62,604 bases of DNA from Dicyema japonicum (taxonomy: Eukaryota > Dicyemida > Rhombozoa > Dicyemidae), in assembly GCA_011109175.1 (NCBI GenBank), contig RDEW01000016.1:737592-800195 (forward strand), given 5' to 3'. The translations under genes and the position numbers were made by a program. Under the pieces are notes generated by a model. That model made no database searches. It was not told the DNA's origin and saw nothing but the letters and a program-made list of their open reading frames with translations. Below, one piece after another: positions 1-10,548 of the stretch. How positions within the stretch are numbered: the stretch's first letter is position 1; each line of letters starts with the position of its first letter.

Positions 1-303
1 ACGTTCACAATGGAAATTAGTTCCCTGGACTTCCCTTTGGGTCCAATAAGAAATTGAATAACACATATCCTGTCATCAATTTTCCAATATCGATGTAATC
101 TGGGGAGCAAATTCTTGTGAACAGCGAAACCCTGTCCATAGTGTTTACAGTACGATGGAAGGAGGATTAGTCTGTAGTCTCCAAGGTTTTCATCGAGTCC
201 TTTTCTGAGCTTCGTCTCTTGGAGACAGCAAACAGAGCATCCATATTTTGCAAGGTCCAGACATAGTTGGTGCCTCTTCGACCAGTCATTAAGGCCCCTG
301 GCA
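1..303 (-). mobile_element. LINE EEP-endonuclease fragment, cut by window edge
   Basis: Reading the minus strand from about 303 down to 1 gives one open frame with the start of an apurinic-type (exonuclease/endonuclease/phosphatase) domain: NARGLNDW, then CLQETKL carrying the metal-binding Glu, then DYRLILLPS. This is the N-terminal half of the domain that nicks target DNA in APE-type non-LTR retrotransposons. The element runs off the left edge. The same family recurs at 26440-27015 (-) and 58430-58865 (+). Confidence 0.8.
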
Positions 304-765
304 TTGAAGGTAAGGGTAGAAAACCAGAAAGGATTATTCAAATACGTATTAGACATATGTGCTATAGAGGGACGTCACCACCTCAACCAAGAAACTGATT
401 ATGGACTAATAATTTTGAACGTACTTGAAGCACGGTGGCGCCCTTTTGGACATTTTCTACGGATGGGTGAACAGACATCATGCAATGCCGCCATGGAAGA
501 ATTTTTTGACTATACTTTATCCCCTCCATTCAGAGGACGTCCAAGAAGTTGTCTTCCAATGACACTTGCGAAGGATTACGCAGTGCTTGAGGACCGACTG
601 ATGGATGCAGACGATCTGGACGAAATCAGGAAACGAGCACGACAGCGAAAAGGATGGAGAAGACTAACGGAAAGGATAATCGAAAAACATGGCTCAAGCG
701 AAACCATAAACAGTGTTTACTGGTAACGCTTTAACTAACTAACTATTAAGAGAAAAAAAGAAACT
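304..765 (+). mobile_element. LINE 3'-terminal fragment with (TAAC)n tail
   Basis: An open frame at 304-726 (140 codons) matches the C-terminus of a LINE polyprotein: ARWRPFGHFLRM, then FRGRPRSCLP, then RQRKGWRRL. It belongs to the same family as the ends of 15290-16435 (-) and 50500-50900 (-). After the stop comes a short TAAC repeat around 735-750, likely the 3' tail. It lies back to back with the EEP fragment on the other strand, so this is a 5'-truncated copy. No host gene is seen from 765 to about 1230. Confidence 0.65.
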
Positions 766-1234
766 CTATCCTGCGGAACATAAAGAAAAGAGTACGCTTG
801 TTACACCGACAACCCTTCCACTGACCATACACAAAGACCTAAAATTGTCAAAATGAGACTTGTAAATACATGATGACTTAGACGACCCCCAGAAAATCGA
901 AATCTCAAGAGGTGCATGTTTTTTTCTGACTGTAATTGATTATCAGGTGTGATTAACTTCCAAATGTGCATAATAATCTTGCATTCATGTGGTTCGCGTA
1001 AGATGAGAATGTAAAGTATTAGTCGTATATTACTCACAGGATTTTAGGTGTTTTTGAGATATAAAAAACTTGGAAGATTTTCAGTCCCGGTTTTATGTAT
1101 AGCTGACGTCGGTCGGAAGTGGAAACTATGACTTTGGACTTGGAGGGGGAGAGGTTGTTGGTTAATAACCAAGACTCTAGAGAATCCAAGTATGTTGAGG
1201 CGCGCGTAAGTAATATTTTTATCCCGAGCCGCGA

Positions 1235-2372
1235 GAACTAGTTATCTAATAGCTCGAGTATTCTACTCAGATTGAGATTGAACAAAGCCGAAGAGAGGAC
1301 AGAGCCTTGTGGGACTCCGTTTAGGAGATAATGGTACTAAATTTCTTGACATAGTAAATGTACGTCCCAGTTTGCAAGAGAGAAATTATTTCACGTATCA
1401 TGGAGGGATAATCGATGCGGTTATCTTGCTGCAAACAAAATGCCGACAGGTCCTTTCAAAAGCCTTCTGGAAATCAATTGAGCATACAATCGTCTTTTTC
1501 TGTCCTGGTCTGTTGTTAAGGCCATGTGTTATGAACTTCTTTAAAGTATTTAGGTATGTGATAGTTGATCGTCCCTCTTTAAAACCATGCTGAAAACTGG
1601 CATCCGGGAGGGAATGTCGTGTGAGTGTCATAATCATCTTTCCTAGGATTCTTGTCTGGACGCACAAGAGCGACAAAGGCCTGTAAGAAGCAGGGTCCTC
1701 CCTTGGTTTCCCAGGCTTCAGTATTGGATGAATATTCAAAAGTTTCCATATAGCGTGAATACAGTTGAAGTTGATTGAGTAGTTGAAGATGCATGTTAGT
1801 GCTGATACTCCCACTGTGCCCATCTTTTTCAACAGAATAACCGGGATCCCGTCCGGTCCACAGGAATGTGTGTTCTTTGTTCGATAGATCTCCAAAGCGA
1901 CATCTCCCAGTAGAAAATACATTGTTGGATGCCTTTTTTTCGGTTTTGGTTTTTTGTGTGGAGGAATATCCATCCTTTGGAATGATTTGTGGCTTATTCT
2001 CACACAATGTTTGATAAATTTACTCAGATCCAAACGACATCTCCCAGTAGAAAATACATTGTTGGATGCCTTTTTTTCGGTTTTGGTTATTTGTGTGGAG
2101 GAATATCCATCCTTTGGAATGATTTGTGGCTTATTCTCACACAATGTTTGATAAATTTACTCAGATCCATCTCCTGTTCACGGTCTCCAACGATTTTGTT
2201 TTCAGCGTTTTTGACATTTCGCAGCATCTTCCACATTTTGGTAAATGAACTATTTTTCAATAGCACTAGAAATTCGACCCAGTTTTGTTTTTTTTGGAAG
2301 TTTTGTCTTTTCGTTGATATCCTGTTCAATTCCTTGTTCTATTTGGACCACAATCCGCGCTTGTAATTGATG
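1235..2372 (-). pseudogene. LINE reverse transcriptase relic
   Basis: The minus strand carries a decayed RT in order: SCGPDGIP (about 1860-1835), ILKPGKPRED and SYRPLSLL (about 1725-1680), FQHGFKEGRS (about 1595), SIDFQKAFER (about 1490), and in another frame NGVPQGSVLSSALFNL (about 1325-1275). The motif order is that of fingers and palm. Several frameshifts are present. One comes from the 137-bp tandem duplication at 1895-2168. The YADD box and C-terminus are missing. It resembles the EEP-RT family at 58885-61345. Confidence 0.8.
1895..2168. repeat. 137-bp tandem duplication inside the RT relic
   Basis: The block from about 1895 to 2031 is repeated at about 2032-2168 with a period of exactly 137 bp and few mismatches; for example TCAGATCC occurs at 2024 and again at 2161. 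137 is not a multiple of three, so the duplication itself shifts the RT reading frame. Confidence 0.9.
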
Positions 2373-2519
2373 AAGGTCTTTTTAGGGATTCTACGTTATT
2401 AATTTTTTTATATTACTATTGTTATTAAAATACGTTTAGTTATCTTTTATGGTTCCACGGACATTGCTATTAATAATAATATGTTAAAAGTTACGGTGCT
2501 AGAATGACCATGCTGTTTC

Positions 2520-2712
2520 ATTACGAGAACCCCCAAGAGGTGGGGAGAAGTTATTGGCTCTTTCGTTTTCCAGAATGGGTGATACCTTATTGGGTGAGCC
2601 ACAAGACACCACGTTAACCATATGTTTAATTTTCTAACTAGGGATCACTTAACTAGTTGACTTTACTTTGTTTTTCTTTCTCAGTGATCCCTGGGTTAAT
2701 AAATAAAATAAA
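2520..2712 (+). mobile_element. Short LINE-tail element with 10-bp TSD
   Basis: The 3' part (about 2644-2712) has the shared LINE 3' stem-loop: GGGATCACTTAACTAG, a pyrimidine-rich loop, then CAGTGATCCCTGGG and a TAAATAAAATAAA tail. The direct repeat ATGCTGTTTC occurs at 2510-2519 and 2713-2722 and is a good target-site duplication, giving an insert of 193 bp. No RT coding remains. It is a very short 5'-truncated LINE or a non-autonomous derivative. Confidence 0.75.
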
Positions 2713-2879
2713 ATGCTGTTTCCTCTGACGATAACTATCGAGATACACTCTCAAAGCCATTCAGTCTCATGTAAATCATTGTTAACCCTTTGGATCATTG
2801 AGCCGATCCGACGGACTAGATCGTCAGCTAGTCCTGACGTTTTGACAGAAAATTGGATAAAAAATGATCCTCTGTAATG

Positions 2880-3078
2880 ATTTAGTACTTCCTTATCTTC
2901 TGATCCTCGGCTTGCTTAGGAGCATACCTGGATCCGAGATTGAAGCGGCCAAATTTTTCTCAACATACGTATTGTCCCAAACCAGGTTCAGATTATTAAC
3001 AAAAGGGAATGTTATCATCCCATCGGGGCGTTTTCCATTCTCTCGGTTGAGACCAGTCGGCTCCAAAATGTAGTGGTG
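2880..3078 (-). pseudogene. Restriction-like endonuclease fragment of PHD-RT element
   Basis: The minus strand reads LEPTGLNRENGKRPDG, then NLVWDNTYVE. This matches the C-terminal block of the two PHD-RT elements at 19100-25355 (GLDRGDGKRPDG ... LVWDATCV). The RPD followed about 15 residues later by D is the pattern of a restriction-like endonuclease. It is joined directly to an unrelated EEP fragment on its upstream side. Confidence 0.75.
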
Positions 3079-4195
3079 GCAAGAAGATGAAAGTGCGTTT
3101 TTCAACGTCAAGTTGAGACAGGCATGGAATTTTTTGACATCCAATAATATCTGGTTGTGGTCAGAAGGAAGGTCATAACTGAAAAGGAAGTTTTGAGAAT
3201 GATCTTCAGGGTGCAAATGGAGATATTGTGGGAGGTGTTAGATTTGCCAGGTCGTAAAGCTGTACATCTGTGCTGGAGAGGGGCGACACCAAGAAGATTT
3301 CTGGCATTAAAATCCCCCACACGATTATGTTCTTCAAGGACGAGATCCAAGAAAGGTCAGATTGGTATCCTTTTTAACAACTGGGAGATGGGAGAATATA
3401 TGATTGTGTATACCACGTTGTTGATTGTCAAGATGATCTCTAAGTTGGTGTGTTGATTGTGTTAGTGAGTGGATACTGCCGCGATGATTTTAGCTGGCGT
3501 ATCTCGCTTCATTCCTAGAATTTGACAAATAGTTTCCAACGAGTCCTCATGATCAGGATGCTCAGAGGTTCAGAGGAGCATCTTTTGTACAATGCTTCAC
3601 TCTTTACACGCATTAGCCATCCACATAGAAAATTTAATTTATTAACCCCGAGATCACAGGAGAATAAGAGTTATCATATGATTAATTGATCCTGGTGTCC
3701 ATACCAGTCCTTTTCCTTCGGTTAATTTTTGAGTCCTGAATTAATCTCCACAGCGAGGAAGGTTTCTTCTCGTATCTCGGGCAGGCATCCATATATAGTT
3801 TGACGTTCGGTCCGAAAGGGTGGTCAGGGTACTTCCTGAGGATGTCCCGGTGGTGTTCCGTAAGGTATTACATGATTAGTTTTCTCTGTAGTAACAAAGT
3901 GGACGTCTTTTTCGACGATCTCAATAATATTATGAGACATCGGTTTTGTAACACTTGTAGTTAGCTCTGTGCAGTTAGTGATAACTGAAAAATCTATCCA
4001 CTCGATACTCGGTAGAACAAATTGTTTGCATGGAAGCTCTAATGATATGCGGGAAGATACTGGGGAGTACGTAAAAGCCGTGGGAATTCCAATTTTTTTT
4101 GAATCTTCTCGGTTACCTGGTCTCTTGATGAGTGAATGAAAGGAGAGGATCCAGGATGACTCCAATGATTGAATGATTCTTCTTCGTTGCATTTT
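3079..4195 (-). pseudogene. LINE relic: EEP domain remnant and uncharacterised upstream ORF
   Basis: On the minus strand, DFNARN (about 3310) and DLPSDHNQILL (about 3175) are the late EEP motifs, split between frames. Upstream, a 122-codon open frame (4192-3824) has no motif I recognise. A frame around 3640-3480 reading ETICQILGM could be a remnant of a LINE first ORF, but that is only a guess. No intact gene is present. Confidence 0.5.
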
Positions 4196-4515
4196 AGTCG
4201 CATGGCTCCATGTGGCTAATTGGTTGAAGTTTTCTGTTTGTTTGTCTTTTCCTCCTCTCTCTTCCTATTAGAGTGACACCATGTGATCCACCTGTCTAGG
4301 TGGCGCCCAGTGTCTGGCTGGTACGAATAAGGATCATTTGCTCTCCCCCACTCCACTGGATGGGTTTCCACAACTGCAAATATAAACGTCTTTTACCTTT
4401 ATGCTGATTCCGGATGGACTCTGTTTCTGTAGAAGTGGAAACTGGATACACTTAATTAGTTGTTTACTTTAACTACTTTCTCGGTGTATCTGGGGTTAAT
4501 AAATTAAATTAAGGG
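4196..4515 (+). mobile_element. LINE 3' fragment with stem-loop tail
   Basis: The plus strand at 4200-4390 repeats, in the other orientation, the block seen at 50680-50880: WLVRIRIICSPPLHW and the nucleotide run GATCCACCTGTCTAGGTGGC. It ends at 4447-4513 with the LINE 3' stem-loop in a variant form, GGATACACTTAATTAG ... GGTGTATCTGGGG, then TTAATAAATTAAATT. Both arms differ from the common GATCAC/GTGATC stem in a pairing-preserving way. Confidence 0.7.
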
Positions 4516-4519
4516 TCTT

Positions 4520-4962
4520 CTTAATGGGGCTTGGGGAATCATACAATTTTATTTATGGCGTTGCCCTTATTTTTTTTCGTGATGAGGTAAACGTCGTTAC
4601 ATGTGACTTTCCTGGTGATATATTTAGACGGTTCTTTAAGAACAAAAGACCCAACAGGTTTAATATCTCTTGCACAGTCGCCTCCTCGACTCTTCGATGT
4701 TTGACTGCAATCACTAGATCATCCGCATACGATAAAAGAATTGAGTTTTTGCTGGTTGGGGATTGGAAATCACTGAGGAATATGTTGAATAGCATTGTTG
4801 ACATCGGTGATTTTTTGGAAGGTATCTCGGTTTTGATATTTGGTTGTTTGCCATCACTTGAGCCATTAGACCGTTGATGAAATTAGCCAACCATGACTCG
4901 AATTTAAGGTGAATCGACGTCATAAAAATTTTGCTGTTCGGCCTTCGCGGAAGGACACAGGT
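4520..4962 (-). pseudogene. LINE reverse transcriptase fragment
   Basis: The minus strand holds a palm fragment: KIFMTSIHL and WLANFINGLMAQV in one frame (about 4930-4860), then MLFNIFLSDFQ and LLSYADDLVIAV with the catalytic YADD box (about 4800-4715) in another. It begins within about 10 bp of the 3' tail of the SINE at 4963-5284 and has the same orientation. Both ends are truncated. Confidence 0.85.
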
Positions 4963-5284
4963 GCTAACACATAATATAATAACAGCCTTTTGATGAGAGC
5001 CATAATATTTATAGCTCCGCATAGGCTGGACACAAACTTTATTTTAAGTAAAGAACAGTTAATTTTAACTAATCGTAAAACCAAGGAATGATTTTCTTTT
5101 TCTTGTGTGTGGGTTTTTTCTAGACAATCCAGTTATGCAGTGAGTATCCACTGATGACAGCGTCACTCGTCAAACCCTTTTAGCACCGTAGATGCGTGGA
5201 ACCTTCCACCAGGTGAACAGCAGCGAGAATCGAACTCGTAACCTAAGTCACTTTAGCCCGACACTTAACCACTCGGCTTATAAT
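4963..5284 (-). mobile_element. tRNA-derived SINE, copy 1
   Basis: Read on the minus strand, the head (about 5284-5205) has a pol III A box and B box (GGTTCGATTC-like) as in the cleaner copy at 7129. The body contains TTCACCTGGTGGAAGG, GACGCTGTCATCAGTGG and CTGGATTGTCTAG. The 3' end reads GCGGAGCTATAAATATTATG, a GGAGC/GCTCC hairpin, then a TTATTAT-rich tail. It shares all these blocks with copies at 7129, 44815 and 56725. Confidence 0.9.
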
Positions 5285-5381
5285 AGGAATCTTAGGGAAA
5301 ACTGAGAAAAATACGTTATTTATATAAACAAAAAATAATAATACAATTATGAAAATAAATAATAATTAATAAAGTTGTTGC

Positions 5382-5713
5382 ATGTTTGGTGTTAGTGAAA
5401 GAAATTTATTTGAGCTGTAATGTGAATAATATTATATAGACATACACGTGAAGAAATTGATTATCCAATAAACTTCAATTTATACAACCCTCTGAGGGAG
5501 CCAATGGAATTTGAGAGGAACCTAATTATATCTGTATAATGTCTCATAATATAGCCTCTTCGACTACCCATCATGAAAAGCTCTAACTTGGCCCTATCTA
5601 TTCTTGACGGAAGTATTGATGATGTTGATGTTCTACATCATAAAGTGTCTGACCACTTCACAGAAGATCAGATAGATAAATTTTGTTCACGTGGACTTAA
5701 TTACTTTTCCTAA
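5382..5713 (+). CDS. POMP: Proteasome maturation protein (POMP/Ump1), two tiny introns
   Basis: Removing two GT-AG introns, 5417-5439 (23 bp) and 5534-5554 (21 bp), leaves 288 nt, i.e. a 95-residue protein. The middle and C-terminal parts match the POMP family: PLREPMEFERN, then LRLP and SSNLALSILDG. The N-terminus is shorter than in other animals (about 140 residues), so an upstream exon may be missed; the SINE ends about 100 bp upstream. POMP is the chaperone that helps half-proteasomes form the 20S core and is degraded on completion. The stop codon lies 37 bp from that of the convergent pelota gene. Assignment rests on motif memory. Confidence 0.75.
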
Positions 5714-5750
5714 TTGACATTAATTCAAAGTTTTGTTTGTTTTATTAAAC

Positions 5751-7059
5751 TTAATAATCATATTCAGGAACAGGGAATCTCAAAATAGCACACACACCAG
5801 TCATCATTGCAATCTCTATAGCATAAACACACGTAATACGATTTCCAACAAAATGTTGACTAGAAAATACTTTAACCTTACCATTCCCTCTAATGATGTC
5901 TTCAACAAGATCCCTATATGTCTTTCTAACATGTACATCCTCGTCCATTAATAACATATCAACAATCAGTAATGTATCCACGGCTATTAACTCACTTGCC
6001 TTGAACACGTGTTTGGGTCTAGTTAAATAATGTAGTAAACCCATAAATTGCCCTATCGGAGTCATTGCCCAACAATTTCATGAATCGATTAAACTCAGAA
6101 ATGTCCTGTAAAACTTGAACATTCTCAAGTTTGGAGACAACTGAGGGATCCTGAAGGATTTCTACAATAACAAAAACACAAACGTTGTAGTGAATGTTTA
6201 AATCCAGTTGACGAATGAGCCAACAAAAATTTATGTCTATTTTCAATGATTACTTTATTTTCAGATAGTATTTTGTCAGATATAATATATTTAAAGAAAT
6301 TATCCTCTAATAATCACTAAGATTACTTTATAGAAGCCAGGAGAGGCAATGATGACACACTTTATTACTACTATTAGTATTATGGATACCATCAAAGTTA
6401 GCATATTTTAGAATAGAATTCAATAATTGATTATGAAATTTGTCCATTTGCTTTTATTATGAGATTAATAAACCTTATTATAGTCGTTCATAAAATTAGG
6501 ACGTTTTCTGGGAATATTTATGTGTATTTTATCCCTTTCAATGGTCATTGAGTGGGTTATTAGACATACATAAGCGAGTCCTTCCTGCATTACAACAGCC
6601 ATGAGTTCAGAATTTGTCTCAGGACATAGTGATTTGGCTAAATATAAGTAAATATATCACAAAGTCTTTCAAGACAGTATGAGTCCCAGTCACTCTTTCC
6701 AAGGCAGACCTGTCTGTCCAAACCAATGTCCAAAGTATGATAGGCACCAACTTTGACATATTTATTCTCACAAATAGTTTTTCCTTGAACGTGAATTACA
6801 TCTTCTTTTAAGTCAACTTCAATCTTTTCAGATCGAATTGTAAGGTTTGTTTTCACTTTGCAAGTACTAATAGTTCCTGCAGCATTCTCAGTGATAACCT
6901 TTCTGAGTGCATCACAACATATAATATCCCCAACAGTGAGAATATAGTAAATAGTCCAAATATCTTCACTATTATCGGGAATTAACTTTATATATCTTTA
7001 TTACTTAATATATCTTACCCTTCCTCGGATATTTTTGGTAGTGAACCTATGAGCTTCAT
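5751..7059 (-). CDS. PELO: Protein pelota (Dom34), ribosome rescue factor
   Basis: Nine exons on the minus strand starting with ATG at 7059-7057. Introns: 6996-7018, 6638-6660, 6451-6473, 6368-6389, 6305-6326, 6162-6183, 6019-6040, 5816-5839 (22-24 bp, all GT-AG). The spliced CDS is 1128 nt, 375 aa, close to the usual 385. Family landmarks in order: IPDNSEDIW and VGD near the N-terminus, ENKYVKVGAYHTLDI, VVMQEGLAYVCLI, VNIPRKR-like HINIPRKRP, VIKCVIIASPGFYKD, LLAHSSTGFKHSL, and the C-terminal GVCAILRFPVPE. Pelota acts with Hbs1 on stalled ribosomes in no-go and non-stop decay. The gene appears intact. Confidence 0.97.
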
Positions 7060-7128
7060 ACCACTATAACTATATTTTTATTAATAATAAATTAAATATT
7101 ATGGCGGCAAATAAATAAATAATAATAA

Positions 7129-7466
7129 TGGGCCTAACCGGGTGGCAGAGTGGTTAGGTGTCGGGCTAAGTAAAGTGGCTTATGTCACGGGTTCGATTCT
7201 CGCTGCTGTTCACCTGGTGGAAGGTACGATGAGGAAAGGCCTGACGAGTGACGCCGTCATCAGTGGAGATTCACTGTGGAACTGGATAGTCAAAAGGACA
7301 TACACACAAGAAAAAGAAGTGAAGAGCATTTCTTGGTTCTCCCTCTACGATTAGTTATAATAACTGTTCTTTACTTAAATAAAGTGTGTGTTCTGCACGA
7401 GCGAAACCTTAGGCATCTTACGTGCTTATGGCACCGCGGTAGTACTCAATTATTATATATTTATTA
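7129..7466 (+). mobile_element. tRNA-derived SINE, copy 2 (best pol III boxes)
   Basis: The head carries a consensus A box TGGCAGAGTGG (about 7143-7153) and B box GGTTCGATTC (about 7189-7199), the internal RNA polymerase III promoter of tRNA genes. The body then matches the other copies: GTTCACCTGGTGGAAGG, GACGCCGTCATCAGTGG, AACTGGATAGTC, and CTACGATTAGTTATAATAAC. The 3' end differs from copies 1 and 4 and finishes in a TTATTATATATTTATTAA stretch. The acceptor stem does not close, so it is not a functional tRNA gene. Confidence 0.9.
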
Positions 7467-7544
7467 ATGGGCCTTACTAAGTGATTGACGTTGTTACCCT
7501 TATTCTATTTGGCTTTATGATGGCTGAAAACCCTTATATTTTTT

Positions 7545-7814
7545 CTATTGATGGGATAATATAGTCAGGAATAAACTCAATCCAGAGAAAGTTAATGTCA
7601 ACCAATTGTAAGATTGCGATTTCTCGTTAGCTATCCAGATCGTATTATTATGCAATTTAACATGTTTTAGATCGATTTTCATTATTGATGGATAGGTTGT
7701 TCGTGGCAGAATGACATGATTCATCCGTAATATGTCTCCAAATACTCCATGAGCATGATTATGAGCAATCCTGTTAATATATGTCCAACCTAAAAGATCA
7801 TCATTTTGAGACAT
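7545..7814 (-). CDS. Unrecognised 89-codon ORF
   Basis: An open frame from ATG at 7814 to 7545, starting MSQNDDLLGWTYINR. The first 65 codons look protein-like (RIAHNHAHGVFGDILRMN, IDLKHVKLHNNTIW). The tail is low-complexity and may include an unspliced tiny intron (a GT follows at about 7600). It lies upstream of pelota on the same strand, with a SINE between them. I do not recognise the product. It could be the first exon of a host gene broken by the SINE. Confidence 0.35.
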   Translation of the reverse strand: MSQNDDLLGWTYINRIAHNHAHGVFGDILRMNHVILPRTTYPSIMKIDLKHVKLHNNTIWIANEKSQSYNWLTLTFSGLSLFLTILSHQ

Positions 7815-9479
7815 TTCTCATATAATTTTGGTATAACCCATTTTATAATTAAATTTGATTATATCTTCCGTTCCCCAAAAGGGAACCGAGTTTTTAAGAC
7901 ATTCTCAATCTTTCGTTTCTATTTAACTCAATCCATTTGATTACGATGTGTTACAAGAAAAAAATGCTATAAAATGTGGCGTCACGCGGTTCACCTGTTG
8001 TTGTGGTGGCGCTCAGTGCAAGTTCTGCATGGAAGAGAACCGTTCGACTTTCCCTACCTTTCTGCGATCTTCAGAAGGGTGGTCTACCAACTCCTCCGTT
8101 TTCTCTTTACTACTTCTGTCTGGTGATATAGAACCTAATCCGGGATCCAACTGCACGTTGACTATTCTACAACTAAACGTAAATGGAATCCGCAATAAAG
8201 TATTAGAATTACAATCCATCTTATCCCACTTGAAAGTTGATATTGCCCTCACTCAAAAATCGAAGCTCTCTATAAAGTCCCCAACACCTTGTTTTTTTGG
8301 ATATTGTGTACTTTGCAGGGACCGAACAAGAAGTCTCGGAGGAGGATTATTGACAATCGTTTAGGATGGACGGGCCATACTATTAAGACTGTACAACGAC
8401 TCTATCAACTACCATACGCTACCTAATATATGGAAAAACACCCTGATTACGCCAATTCTAAAGCCTAGGAAACCAAAATACGTTCCCTCTTCTTACAGCC
8501 CCATCTCAATAACTTGTGTTTTATCAAAAGTACTGGAAAAACTTGTATTAATGCGCATCTCTCCCGTTCTACATCTACCAGAGTTTCAACATGGTTTCAG
8601 AGTAGTCCGTTCTATAATACTCATTTGGGTTCTATCTCCCATTTTATTACTGATTGTTTCAACATGAGGAAACACTTACGGACGTATCCATCGATATACA
8701 GAAGGCCTTTGATTCTGTTCCGAGGAAACTCCTAACGCAAAAGATTTTTAATTTTAACTTACATCCGAACATCAAGCTATGGCTGGAAAATTTCTTAACT
8801 GGGCGACGCGGACGGGTCCTGATTGACAAAACTACTTCCAAATCAAGACTACTTCCCAATGGGGTCCGGCAAGACTCCCCTCTGTTTCCTCTCTTATTTA
8901 ACTTATTTCTACACGATTTACCTACTACCAATGATCAGGACACCATGTTTTTATCTTATGCAGACGACTTGATTATCGCTGTAAGGGACAATTCTCCCTC
9001 CAGGGCTGTGGCGGTGGTTCAGTCACACCTCAACCAGGTCTGTGACTGGCTATCCATGAATTTGCTGTCTGTGTCTGCATCCAAGTCTCAGTTCACGCTA
9101 TTTACTACGGACATAAGATTTAAAGAGATATATCTTGGAAACATTCCCATCCATTATACACGAATCCAGAAGATCCTTGGAGTAACTTTCGACTCTCTGA
9201 TGACGTTTGCCAGTCACACGGAGGAGGTGTTAACCAAAGGTTTTCGAAAATGGAACTTCCTTAAAACCATCGTAAAGAAGAGCCCCTTCCATCCTACTGC
9301 TTGTGTCAGCAAAGTATACCTCCAAGTTATTGCGCCGACGATTGAATATGTCACATGGGCCAAGCGTTACCTATGGGCAGCCTGTTACATTAACCTTGAA
9401 CCAAGATTAACTTCAATTAATTTTATAAATGATTTATTAAAAAAATTAAATTTAAGTAACTTTTTTTAGTCTACTCATT

Positions 9480-10302
9480 AATACAGTCGATATTTCTCCT
9501 TTCGAATTTTTTATCTATCAAATTAAACTATTTAAAACTACCTCCACGCGATTATTCGATAAAATATTAATTATTTCTGCAACTGGATAATACTGAACCA
9601 TTGTCCGACTGAAGAAATTTACATGGCCTATTCAGGCGGAACAAAGATCTTAAGTTTTCACATACTTCTTTACCAGACTTATTATAGAGTGGTCGTACAA
9701 AAACGAATCTATAAATTAAAAAAAAACCAACCTACTATATATGTCAATGACCGTTAAAACCCATTTGAAATTTTCATTTAATGTTGAAAATTTTTTCAGG
9801 TCTATTAGATCTACCTGAAAACGTTCATTTGGAGAAGAAGCAAGCACATGGTGATTTATATCTCCAATCTACAATTATAAAAAATCACGAACTTTTAAAG
9901 GACGCGAAAATTTGCAGACTTCACAATTTCGAATGACTTTTCTGATAATCTCATTCTTTACAGTGAAGTATTTTTGTCGACATTCATACTCAATTTTATT
10001 GACTCCTCCGTGTGAAAACTCGTGCAACGATTTCGCAACATGCTCCATTTCGGTTTCATTATCCAGGGATATGACTAACTTGGGATCAGTTGATTTAAGA
10101 TACAGTCTAAAATTATTGAAAATTTACAATACCTGTCATTGATAATAGAAAAATTCTCTATCTTCTTTACAAGCCTATATTTTCGGTGCCTCGGAAGATT
10201 TTCGGGAAATTTATCATGCAAAGCATCTTTTAAAGTTTGATATTCAACGCAATCTTTCACAAAACCCTTGTAAGAAGCCATTGCAACAAAATAATCTTCC
10301 AT
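9480..10302 (-). pseudogene. Integrase-like transposase of the Ginger element, ultra-short introns
   Basis: Start at about 10302 (MEDYFVAMASYKG). Removing GT-AG introns at 10107-10132 (26 bp), 9869-9892 (24 bp) and 9709-9731 (23 bp) gives an HHCC zinc module (HEFSHGG ... CEVCK), the first catalytic Asp in RFQVDLIDLKKF, then FKWVLTVIDIYSRF, and the second Asp in KFLQSDNGS. The frame then shifts near 9600, and the last part, where the catalytic Glu should lie, is not convincing. It works in trans on the TIRs by DDE chemistry. The introns have the same size as those in host genes. Confidence 0.8.
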
Positions 10303-10445
10303 GCTATAAATCACGCTAGAAATCTAGGTTTACCGCTATAAAAAAATAAAATCTTTATAATCATAACATTTATAAATAAAAAACTAATTTAACAGGATTA
10401 AATCACGATATAAATCGGATATATAAAATTAAATGTCGGATAATC

Positions 10446-10548
10446 CAATGAGGGACTCATCCTCACCTTTGTCGGTCTGGGATCACTTAGTTAGATGAGA
10501 ACTTTTATTTCTTTCTTTTTGACCCAGTGATCCGACATTAATAATAAT
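10446..10548 (+). mobile_element. Mini LINE-tail element (about 103 bp) with 14-bp TSD
   Basis: It consists only of the LINE 3' end: GGACTCATCCTCACC, GGGATCACTTAGTTAG, a T-rich loop, CCAGTGATCC and an ATTAATAATAAT tail. The direct repeat AATGTCGGATAATC occurs at 10432-10445 and 10549-10562 exactly. It lies inside the Ginger element, so it is the youngest of three nested insertions. The same truncated unit starts at the same place at 42833-42937. Confidence 0.9.

Noticed and set aside
1309-1593. Plus-strand ORF of 94 codons
   Set aside because: It is antisense to clear RT motifs on the minus strand and has no features of its own.
2024-2168. The 137-bp duplication as an assembly artefact
   Set aside because: There is no N gap and the copies differ slightly, so it looks like a real tandem duplication.
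7129-7215. A functional tRNA gene
   Set aside because: The A and B boxes are good, but no acceptor stem closes and the unit extends into the repeated SINE body with three other copies.
9900-10142. An LTR retrotransposon pol gene
   Set aside because: The integrase has no RT or protease beside it and lies between TIRs with a short TSD, so a DNA transposon fits better.
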